A DNA stretch of 5,194 bases from Actinomycetota bacterium (lineage in GTDB: Bacteria > Actinomycetota > Thermoleophilia > Gaiellales > Gaiellaceae). Positions 1 through 5,086 of the stretch are shown in pieces. The notes beneath the pieces were generated by a model, which worked only from the letters and a program-made list of their open reading frames with translations, did no database searches and was not told the origin of the DNA. The DNA lies in NCBI GenBank assembly GCA_013816275.1, contig JACDER010000132.1:1-5194 (forward strand), read 5' to 3'. The translations under genes were made by a program, and so were the position numbers. How positions within the stretch are numbered: position 1 is the first letter of the stretch; every line of letters starts with the position of its first letter.

Positions 1-2
1 TC

Positions 3-845
3 GTGGAGGTGAGCCGGCGCTTCGGCCTGGGCGATGAGACCGCGAACGACGTCGAGGCCTGGTTCGACGTTCCGTCCCATGATCTGGAGCGGGATGCGCG
101 GATCGCCTTCGTGGACGGCTCGGTGGCCGGCTACGGCGATGTGAGCGATGCCGGAGGTGAGGGCAAGCTGCTCTGGGCGGACGTGCGCGCCGGCCGCGAG
201 ACGGCCACGCCGCTTCTGGATTTCGTCGAAGGCCGCGCGCGGGAGCTGGGCTCGGCCGGCGCGAGGATCAAGATCTGGTCTACCGAGGCAGACGAGGAAT
301 GGCGTGCGTTTCTCGAGTCGCACGGTTACGAGGTCGACGGGTACTCGTTCCGGATGTGGACCGACTTGACCGAGGAGATGCCGGCGCCCGATTGGCCGGA
401 CGGGATCGCGGTGCGCACGTACCGCCGGAACGAGGACGAGCGCGCCGTCTACGACATGCATCAGGAGGCCTTCTCCGAGGAGCCCGACTTCTCTCGGGAC
501 CCGGTCGACGACTGGCGGCAGTGGTCGTATCGCGAGCCGTTCGATTCGGAGCTCTGGTTCCTGGCCATGGACGGCGAGGAGATCGCGGGCATCGCGCTCT
601 GCCGGCCCGAGCGCGGTGGGGACAGGACCGTCGGCTGGGTCAACATCCTCGGCGTGCGCAAGCCGTGGCGTGGCCGGGGGCTGGGCACCGCCTTGTTGCA
701 ACACGCGTTCCGCGACTTCCAGGCGCGCGGCAAGGTGCGCGTGGGTCTCGGCGTGGATGGACGCAATCCGAGTGCTGTTCGCCTGTACGAACGGGCAGGA
801 ATGACGCCCGAGCAGACCTTCGTGTGGTACGTAAAGGCCTTGTAG
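3..845 (+). CDS. Tandem-GNAT N-acetyltransferase (probably 5'-partial)
   Basis: This encodes a GNAT-superfamily protein predicted to move an acetyl group from acetyl-CoA to an amine; the acceptor is unknown. The C-terminal half (about residues 130-280) is a clear GNAT domain. Its acetyl-CoA pyrophosphate loop is RGRGLG at 223-228, inside GVRKPWRGRGLGTALL, and it is followed by the motif B-like NPSAVRLYERAGM at 255-267. The N-terminal half (1-120) looks like a second, degenerate GNAT copy: it ends in EWRAFLESHGYEVDGYSFRM, the typical closing helix and strand, but shows no intact loop. Two-domain GNATs of about 300 residues, including mycothiol synthase, are common in Actinobacteria. The GTG at position 3 is only the first start codon visible. 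The protein lacks the usual opening strand and helix, so some 20-30 residues probably lie upstream of the window. The stop directly abuts the next start. The family call is firm; a specific name such as mshD is not supported. Confidence 0.85.
   Translation: MEVSRRFGLGDETANDVEAWFDVPSHDLERDARIAFVDGSVAGYGDVSDAGGEGKLLWADVRAGRETATPLLDFVEGRARELGSAGARIKIWSTEADEEWRAFLESHGYEVDGYSFRMWTDLTEEMPAPDWPDGIAVRTYRRNEDERAVYDMHQEAFSEEPDFSRDPVDDWRQWSYREPFDSELWFLAMDGEEIAGIALCRPERGGDRTVGWVNILGVRKPWRGRGLGTALLQHAFRDFQARGKVRVGLGVDGRNPSAVRLYERAGMTPEQTFVWYVKAL
833..837 (+). promoter_or_regulatory. Shine-Dalgarno-like AAAGG for the arginase-like gene
   Basis: AAAGG lies 8 nt before the ATG at 846, inside the last codons of the acetyltransferase gene. 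Together with the TAGATG stop/start junction it supports 846 as the true start and suggests coupled translation of the two genes. It is a short match in a coding region, so the support is modest. Confidence 0.4.
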
Positions 846-1622
846 ATGTCGCGACTGCGCGCCAAGTGCCCAGACTGCCGGACCCAGACCGCGGTCGCCC
901 TCGGTCCGGAGTACGAGTGCCACGTCTGCGGCCGCACCTTCGCGGCCGGGATGGTGCGCGTGCCTCGTGCGTGGGGAGACGGCGGCGAGGCGATGGTCGA
1001 GTCGGCGCGGCTGCCGCTGCCCTATCCGGAGACGGCGGTCGTCGAGGAGGATTCGCTCGGCGAGCAGTCGCTCGCGCTCGCCCACGACCTGCCCGCGCGG
1101 CCGCTCATCCTCGGCGGCTGTTGCTGCTCGCATATCGGCGCGGTCGAGGGCCTGAGCGCCGGGCACGACCGGATCGGGCTCCTCTGGTTCGACGCCCACG
1201 GCGATCTGAACACGCCGGAGAGCTCCCCGTCCGGCAACCAATGGGGGATGCCGTTGCGGATGCTGATCGACTCTGGCGCGGTTGCGGCCGGCGACGTGGC
1301 GCTGATCGGGGCCCGGAATCTCGACCCGCCGGAGGAGGACTTCATCGCCGCCTCCGGCATCCACCAGGGCGCCGGCGCGATCGAGGACGCAGTGGGCGGT
1401 CTCGACTGCGTCTACGTCGCGCTCGATTGCGACGTTTTCGATCCGGCCGACATCGGGTCGTTCATGCCCGAGCCGGGCGGTCTGCGAGTGGCGGAGGTCG
1501 AGCGGATCCTTGGAGGCGTCGCCGCGGCGCACACCGTCATCGGCGCGGGGATCAGCGGTCTCGCACCCGAGGAGCGAAACATCGAGCCTCTGACCAGGCT
1601 CTGCGCCGCGCTCGGACTGTAG
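846..1622 (+). CDS. Divergent arginase/agmatinase-superfamily protein with N-terminal zinc ribbon
   Basis: This is a 258-residue ureohydrolase-fold protein, probably cytosolic. Residues 8-28 form a rubredoxin-like zinc ribbon (CPDC at 8-11, CHVC at 25-28). The arginase core follows. WFDAHGDLN (114-122) keeps the metal ligands D116, H118 and D120, and LDCDVFDP (193-200) keeps D194 and D196. SGN (129-131) and PEPGGL (208-213) are also typical. Other hallmarks are changed. The GGDHS motif reads GGCCCSH (90-96), so Cys sits where the first metal-binding His normally is. The His of SGNxHG is Trp133. The late DIVE glutamate that grips the guanidinium group is Gly238 by alignment (GISGLAPE, 235-242). 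The fold and at least one metal site look plausible, but hydrolysis of arginine or agmatine is doubtful and the substrate is unknown. Its ATG directly follows the acetyltransferase stop, so the two are probably co-transcribed. Confidence 0.82.
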   Translation: MSRLRAKCPDCRTQTAVALGPEYECHVCGRTFAAGMVRVPRAWGDGGEAMVESARLPLPYPETAVVEEDSLGEQSLALAHDLPARPLILGGCCCSHIGAVEGLSAGHDRIGLLWFDAHGDLNTPESSPSGNQWGMPLRMLIDSGAVAAGDVALIGARNLDPPEEDFIAASGIHQGAGAIEDAVGGLDCVYVALDCDVFDPADIGSFMPEPGGLRVAEVERILGGVAAAHTVIGAGISGLAPEERNIEPLTRLCAALGL

Positions 1623-1652
1623 TACACCGTCCGGCGAGTACGGCGCGCTCCA

Positions 1653-1668
1653 GCGGCTGCAAAGCCGC
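1653..1668. repeat. Hairpin with GCAA tetraloop
   Basis: GCGGCT (1653-1658) and AGCCGC (1663-1668) form a perfect 6-bp stem closed by GCAA, a GNRA-type tetraloop if transcribed on the plus strand. Its first 3 nt overlap the inner end of the long left arm, so the two pairings compete slightly there. Confidence 0.6.
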
Positions 1669-1688
1669 GCCGGGCGGCGTCCTCAGTC

Positions 1689-1716
1689 GCGCCCGTATGA
1701 CCAGGCATACGGGCGC
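1689..1716. repeat. Perfect 11-bp hairpin
   Basis: GCGCCCGTATG (1689-1699) and CATACGGGCGC (1706-1716) are exact reverse complements around a 6-nt loop, ACCAGG. This is the strongest single stem in the gap. No run of T follows, so an intrinsic terminator is not the obvious reading. Confidence 0.75.
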
Positions 1717-1761
1717 TGCGCTCTCCGCTTCGGCGGTGGCAAAGCCACCGCCTGCGCTCTC
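1716..1761. repeat. 10-nt direct repeat flanking a 9-bp hairpin
   Basis: CTGCGCTCTC occurs at 1716-1725 and again at 1752-1761. Between the copies, GGCGGTGGC (1732-1740) and GCCACCGCC (1744-1752) form a perfect 9-bp stem with an AAA loop. Each direct-repeat copy begins on the last base of a hairpin (1716 and 1752). This looks like a repeated hairpin-plus-spacer module. Confidence 0.65.
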
Positions 1762-1766
1762 TGGCC

Positions 1767-1780
1767 GGCTCCGTCGAGCC
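1767..1780. repeat. Small hairpin GGCTC-CGTC-GAGCC
   Basis: A 5-bp stem with a 4-nt loop lies in the right half of the palindromic unit. An alternative fold pairs GCCGGC at 1764-1769 with GCCGGC at 1784-1789. The two cannot form together. Confidence 0.4.
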
Positions 1781-1850
1781 TACGCCGGCAGCGTCCTTGG
1801 CCGACGGCGCTTTTCGCGCGCTGGAGCATCACCGTATTCACCGGACGGCG

Positions 1851-1868
1851 CACTAGACTCCGCTAGTG
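1851..1868. promoter_or_regulatory. Inverted repeat over accD -10 and start (possible operator)
   Basis: CACTAG (1851-1856) and CTAGTG (1863-1868) are perfect inverted 6-mers separated by ACTCCG. They cover the -10 box and the predicted start site, where a repressor would act. CTAG is typically rare in bacterial genomes, which makes two copies here a little notable. A chance match is possible. Confidence 0.3.
1854..1865 (+). promoter_or_regulatory. Likely leaderless promoter (-10) of accD
   Basis: TAGACT at 1854-1859 fits the TANNNT -10 consensus and is followed by exactly 6 nt before the GTG start at 1866. This is the spacing expected if transcription begins at the start codon, as is common in Actinobacteria. 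No Shine-Dalgarno sequence precedes the gene, which supports leaderless translation. No good -35 is visible, and that region falls in the right arm of the palindromic element. Confidence 0.5.
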
Positions 1869-2708
1869 GCCAAGATCGACGTGTCGATCGAGCACAAGCA
1901 TCCGCCGGAGCCGGACGATGGAAAGCCGCACCCGAACACGTGTCCCAAGTGTGGCTCGCACTATCGCGACGACGAGCTCGACGCCCACCTTCGGGTCTGT
2001 CTGCACTGCGGACACCACTTTCCGGTGCGGGCTCCGGCCAGGATCAGGCAGCTCGCGGATCCCGGCAGCTTCGTCGAGGAGGCCGCCGACCTCCGCTCGG
2101 ACGATCCTCTCGATTTCTTCGACCTGAGGCCGTACGTCGAGCGGCTCGCGGAGGCCGAGGTCTCGACCGGTCTCGGCGAGGCGATGGTGATCGGCCGGGC
2201 GACGATCGGTGGCCGGTCCTGCCAGCTGGCGGTGATGGATTTCGCGTTCATGGGCGGCTCGATGGGTCGCGTCGTTGGCGAGAAGTTCGCGCTCGCCTGC
2301 GAGGGCGCGGCCGACCAGGGAGTCCCGCTCGTCTCGATCACGGCCTCGGGCGGCGCGCGGATGCAGGAGGGGATCCTGTCGCTGATGCAGCTTCCCAAGA
2401 CCGTGTGCGCGGTCGAGGAGCTCCAGGACGCCGGCTCCGCGATGCTGAGCGTGATGAGCCATCCGACGACCGCGGGCGTGCTCGCAAGCTTCGCCAGCCT
2501 CGGGGACGTGATCGTCGCCGAGCCGGGCGCCTTGATGTCGTTCACCGGGCCTCGTGTCGTCCAGCAGACGACGCGCGAGAAGCTGCCGGAGGACTTCGGG
2601 CTCGCCGAGTCCAACTATCGCTTCGGCCACCTGGATGCGATCGTCCCGCGACCGGAGCTGAAGGACTTCGTGGCCAAGTTTCTCCGGCTCTTCGGCCATG
2701 TCGAGTGA
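1866..2708 (+). CDS. accD: Acetyl-CoA carboxylase carboxyltransferase subunit beta
   Basis: AccD pairs with AccA to form the carboxyltransferase that transfers CO2 from carboxybiotin on AccB to acetyl-CoA, giving malonyl-CoA for fatty acid synthesis in the cytosol. The 280-residue protein has the hallmark N-terminal zinc ribbon (C26, C29, C45, C48, with CLHCGHHF). A crotonase-fold core follows, with FMGGSMGRVVGEK (128-140), the oxyanion-forming SGGARMQEG (161-169), and FTGPRVVQQTTREKLPEDF near 226-244. Length and motif order match bacterial AccD. The GTG at 1866 is the only reasonable start: an in-frame TAG lies four codons upstream, inside the probable -10 box, and no Shine-Dalgarno sequence is present, so the message is likely leaderless. 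The gene overlaps accA by 11 nt. The biotin carboxylase and carrier genes are not in this window. Confidence 0.96.
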   Translation: MAKIDVSIEHKHPPEPDDGKPHPNTCPKCGSHYRDDELDAHLRVCLHCGHHFPVRAPARIRQLADPGSFVEEAADLRSDDPLDFFDLRPYVERLAEAEVSTGLGEAMVIGRATIGGRSCQLAVMDFAFMGGSMGRVVGEKFALACEGAADQGVPLVSITASGGARMQEGILSLMQLPKTVCAVEELQDAGSAMLSVMSHPTTAGVLASFASLGDVIVAEPGALMSFTGPRVVQQTTREKLPEDFGLAESNYRFGHLDAIVPRPELKDFVAKFLRLFGHVE

Positions 2709-3642
2709 AGCCGAGCTCCGTCTGCGCGAGCGCCTGAGCAAGCTCAGCCGCATGCGCCTGCTCGGCGGCACGCGCCTCTCGGGCGAGCTGAAGCGCCTTC
2801 AGGAGCAGCTGGAGCGCGTGACGGCGGAGCCGACCGGTGAGGAGATCTGGGAGAAGGTCGAGCTCGCGCGGAACGAGGACCGCCCCTACACGCTGGACTA
2901 CGTCGAGCGTCTGATCGAGGACTGGATCGAGCTCCACGGCGACCGCGGCCGCGCGGACGATTCGGCGCTCGTCACTGGGGTTGGGCGGTTCCGCGGCCGT
3001 ACGGTCGCGCTGATCGGCAACCAGAAGGGCAGAGACGTGAAGGAGCGGACCCGCCGGAACTTCGGCATGGCCTATCCCGAGGGCTACCGGAAGGCGATGC
3101 GCGTGATGGAGCTCGCCCAGCGCCACCGGTTCCCGATCATCTCGCTCGTCGATATCCCGGGGGCCTATCCGGGAGTCGCCGCGGAGCAGCACGGCCAGGG
3201 CGGCGCGATCGCGCGCTCGCAGGCCGTGATGTCACGGCTCGAGGTCCCGATCGTCGCCTGTGTGATCGGAGAAGGAGGTTCCGGCGGGGCCATCGCGACC
3301 GCGCTCGCCGACCAGGTGTTGATGCAGGAGAACGCGATCTACACGGTCATCTCGCCCGAGGGCTGCGCCGCGATCCTCTGGCGCGACGCGGGCGAGAAGA
3401 AGAAGGCCGCCGCGGCCTTCCGGCCGGACGCCGTGCACTGCCTCGAGCTGGGCGTGATCGACGGGATCGTCCCCGAGCCGGAAGGTGGAGCGCAGCTGAA
3501 CCATGACGAAGCGGCCCGACTCCTCGGCGCGTCGCTCGAGGCCGCGCTGGAGGAGCTCGAAGGCCTTCCCGGCGACGAGCTAAAGCGCCTGCGCCGCGCG
3601 AAGTTCCGTGCGATCGGCTCGGTCAGGACCGCTGCGCGCTAG
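2698..3642 (+). CDS. accA: Acetyl-CoA carboxylase carboxyltransferase subunit alpha
   Basis: AccA is the partner of AccD in the (alpha-beta)2 carboxyltransferase and supplies the carboxybiotin-binding side of the active site. The 314-residue protein starts with the usual helical segment (SSEAELRLRERLSKLSRM, LKRLQEQLERV). It then shows the family signatures GNQKGRD (107-113), FGMAYPEGYRKAMRVM (122-137), DIPGAYPG (152-159), the oxyanion loop GEGGSGGA (191-198) and YTVISPEGCAAILW (215-228). Length is normal for the family. The ATG lies inside the end of accD with an 11-nt overlap and no Shine-Dalgarno sequence, so translation is probably coupled and the 1:1 subunit ratio kept. Separate AccA and AccD are the E. 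coli type. Many actinomycetes instead use fused, PccB-like acyl-CoA carboxylase beta chains, so this pair hints at a deeper-branching lineage. Confidence 0.96.
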   Translation: MSSEAELRLRERLSKLSRMRLLGGTRLSGELKRLQEQLERVTAEPTGEEIWEKVELARNEDRPYTLDYVERLIEDWIELHGDRGRADDSALVTGVGRFRGRTVALIGNQKGRDVKERTRRNFGMAYPEGYRKAMRVMELAQRHRFPIISLVDIPGAYPGVAAEQHGQGGAIARSQAVMSRLEVPIVACVIGEGGSGGAIATALADQVLMQENAIYTVISPEGCAAILWRDAGEKKKAAAAFRPDAVHCLELGVIDGIVPEPEGGAQLNHDEAARLLGASLEAALEELEGLPGDELKRLRRAKFRAIGSVRTAAR

Positions 3643-3651
3643 CGTAGTTCG
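3640..3651 (+). promoter_or_regulatory. Possible leaderless promoter (-10) of the propeller gene
   Basis: TAGCGT at 3640-3645 fits TANNNT and ends exactly 6 nt before the ATG at 3652, the same geometry as at accD. Its first three bases are the accA stop codon. No Shine-Dalgarno sequence precedes the ATG. No convincing -35 is seen, and read-through from accDA is an alternative. Confidence 0.35.
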
Positions 3652-4857
3652 ATGGCCGTGAGCAGGCGCCGCATTCGGCGGAGGCGGGTGATCGTCGCCG
3701 CCTCGATCCTCGGGGTCGCGTCCGTGGCCGGGCTGTCGAGCGGGATCGCCGTCGGGATGGGGAGCTCGCCGGCCAAGGCTGCGCAGTCACAGAAGCACCA
3801 GCCGCGGAAGCACACCGCCCGCCCACAGCAGCCCCAGGTCAAGACCGGCCCGCCCAGCTCGAAGACGCGCCTGCGCTACGTGAAGACGATCGGCGGCAGC
3901 ATCTCTCCGAAGTCCGTCGTCTCGTCGGAGCACGGGCTCGTCTTCGCACAGAACATGATGTACCAGCACACCGTCACGGTCTACAACGACCGCACGCGCC
4001 GGCTCGTGAAAACGATCTCCGACGCCGTGAATCTGACGAAGTACGGCGTCAGGGGGCATCCCGGAACCTCGCGCGGGGCGCCAGTCGAGCTCGCTGTCAC
4101 TCCCGACGGCAAGTACGCCTACGTCTCGAACTACTCGATGTATGGCTCGGGCTTCGGCGGCGAGGGAACGGACGACTGCTACCAGAACCAGTTCGGGCCG
4201 AGCTTCGTCTACCGCATCGACATCGCCAAGCTGAAGATCGACGACGCCATCCAGGTCGGACCGGTGCCGAAGTACGTCGCCGTCACTCCCGACGGGCGCT
4301 TCGTGCTCGTCACCAACTGGTGCGGCTACGACGTGAGCATCGTCTCGACGAGACTGGGCCGTCAGGTGAAGTCGCTCCCGCTCGGTCCGTATCCGCGCGG
4401 CATCGTCGTGACGCCGAACAGCAAGACGGCCTACATCGCGGTCATGGGCTCCTCGAACATCGCGCGGCTCGACCTCGAGCACTGGAAAATCTCCTGGCTC
4501 TACGGCGTCGGCTCGGGGCCGCGTCACCTCGTCATCTCGCCCAAGGGGCGGTGGCTGTACGCGACGCTGAACGGGGAGGGGACGGTGGCGAAGATCGACC
4601 TGCGGAAGGGAGCCGTCGTGCGCAAGGTCTCCACCGGGAACGCGCCACGCAGCATGGCGATCTCGCCCGACGGAAAGGCGCTCTACGTCGTCAACTACTT
4701 CTCGAACACGGTCAGCAAGGTGCGGACGGGCGACATGTCGGTCATCCAGACGGTGCCGACGAACGCGAGCCCGATCGGGATCACGTACGACACGCCCACT
4801 CGGTCGGTCTGGGTTGCCTGTTACTCCGGCTCGATCATGGTCTTCACAGACGGCTGA
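3652..4857 (+). CDS. Exported YncE-like beta-propeller protein
   Basis: This 401-residue secreted or surface protein is of the YncE/NHL-like propeller type; no enzymatic role is evident. It begins with an Arg-rich segment (SRRRIRRRRV), a hydrophobic helix (about 13-36) and a possible signal-peptidase site at AKA-AQ (41-45). A basic, Pro/Gln-rich linker follows (45-72). The rest is propeller blades marked by repeated (V/I)(T/S)P-(D/N/K)-(G/S) turns and a following Y-strand: VTPDGKYAYVSNY (149), VTPDGRFVLVTNW (211), VTPNSKTAYIAVM (253), ISPKGRWLYATLN (295) and ISPDGKALYVVNY (337). One blade precedes these and a last strand ends at VACYSG. A Gly-rich insert at 163-183 carries C176; the others are C224 and C390. 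C176 and C224 could form a disulfide. The run of arginines does not match a Tat motif well. The ATG is preferred because the in-frame accA stop lies 4 codons upstream. Confidence 0.85.
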   Translation: MAVSRRRIRRRRVIVAASILGVASVAGLSSGIAVGMGSSPAKAAQSQKHQPRKHTARPQQPQVKTGPPSSKTRLRYVKTIGGSISPKSVVSSEHGLVFAQNMMYQHTVTVYNDRTRRLVKTISDAVNLTKYGVRGHPGTSRGAPVELAVTPDGKYAYVSNYSMYGSGFGGEGTDDCYQNQFGPSFVYRIDIAKLKIDDAIQVGPVPKYVAVTPDGRFVLVTNWCGYDVSIVSTRLGRQVKSLPLGPYPRGIVVTPNSKTAYIAVMGSSNIARLDLEHWKISWLYGVGSGPRHLVISPKGRWLYATLNGEGTVAKIDLRKGAVVRKVSTGNAPRSMAISPDGKALYVVNYFSNTVSKVRTGDMSVIQTVPTNASPIGITYDTPTRSVWVACYSGSIMVFTDG

Positions 4858-4860
4858 TAC

Positions 4861-5086
4861 TCAGTCGAGCGCTGCATAAGCGTTCCTCATGAGCGTTTCC
4901 AGCTCGGCGGTGATCGACGCGCGGAGCCGGCCGTGCCGGGCGTCGCCGTAGGCGTGCTCGGGCGCGTTGCGGAGCTCCTTCGGATAGCGCCAGACGGCCG
5001 ACGGCGAAGCCGCTGCGCATGCGGGCCATTACCTTCGGGTTCTCGCCGCGAAGCGCCGCGGCGATCGCGTGATACGGCTCAGCCAC
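4861..5086 (-). pseudogene. HIT-family hydrolase remnant with internal deletion and frame change
   Basis: Read from 5086 on the minus strand, a GTG opens 29 residues (5086-5000) including ENPKVMARMRSGFAV. This resembles the N-terminus of actinobacterial HIT-family (nucleotide-phosphate hydrolase or transferase type) proteins. A second minus frame (4995-4864, stop 4863-4861) then gives 44 residues starting VWRYPKELRNAPEHAYGDARHG and ending in a helix, which resembles the C-terminus of the same family. The middle, which should hold the core strands and the catalytic HxHxH motif, is absent. The two halves sit in different frames, only 4 nt apart. About 70-80 residues are inferred to be missing compared with an intact protein. 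The junction lies at two GACGGC copies (plus strand 4993-4998 and 5000-5005). The start overlaps the upstream stop by 8 nt, an operon-like arrangement. The HIT assignment rests on recalled family patterns and is moderate. Confidence 0.5.

Larger units (their letters stand above)
1627..1848. repeat. 222-nt imperfect palindromic element with ~28-nt inverted arms
   Basis: The left arm (1627-1655) and right arm (1819-1848) are near reverse complements. CCGTCCGG (1627-1634) pairs with CCGGACGG (1841-1848). After one C-A mismatch, GAGTACGG (1636-1643) pairs with 1832-1839 apart from one G-T wobble. A small internal loop follows, and then GCTCCAGCG (1647-1655) pairs perfectly with CGCTGGAGC (1819-1827). 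Several short hairpins sit between the arms. The compensated pattern (a G-T wobble, paired blocks kept) suggests selection for structure or a mobile-type terminal repeat. No clear target-site duplication was found. It could be a MITE- or REP-like intergenic repeat, a structured RNA, or a leader or terminator structure for the neighbouring operons. It is not a family I recognise. Confidence 0.72.
1623..1865. other. Non-coding gap occupied by a structured palindromic unit
   Basis: These 243 nt between the arginase-like gene and accD hold no convincing gene on either strand. Almost all of it (1627-1848) is one large inverted-repeat unit with internal hairpins, itemised separately. The last 17 nt carry the likely accD promoter. 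No U-tract follows any of the hairpins as expected for an intrinsic terminator, apart from TTTT at 1811-1814 in the loop of a GCGC/GCGC hairpin. Confidence 0.8.

Noticed and set aside
1689..1716. Intrinsic terminator after the arginase-like gene
   Set aside because: The stem is strong, but the sequence after it is GC-rich with no T-tract, and further hairpins follow.
1627..1848. CRISPR array or T-box/riboswitch
   Set aside because: There are no regularly spaced identical repeats. No recognisable T-box or known riboswitch motif is seen, and a leaderless accD would not carry this region in its message.
1617..1860. Insertion element with target-site duplication around the palindromic unit
   Set aside because: The flanks share at most a short TAG-like match. 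There is no convincing duplication and no transposase, so mobility is left as a hypothesis only.
299..2737. Very long plus-strand open frame of 812 codons spanning several genes
   Set aside because: It is out of frame with four well-supported proteins and crosses the non-coding gap. The translation is Arg/Gly/Ala-rich without domains, as expected when high GC makes stops rare.
1863..2771. Antisense open frame of 302 codons opposite accD
   Set aside because: It mirrors accD codon bias and has low-complexity Arg/His/Leu composition with no recognisable motif. The sense strand encodes clear AccD.
3787..4527. Antisense open frame of 246 codons opposite the propeller gene
   Set aside because: Repetitive Asp/Val/Arg composition is the antisense image of the blade repeats, with no independent evidence of a gene.
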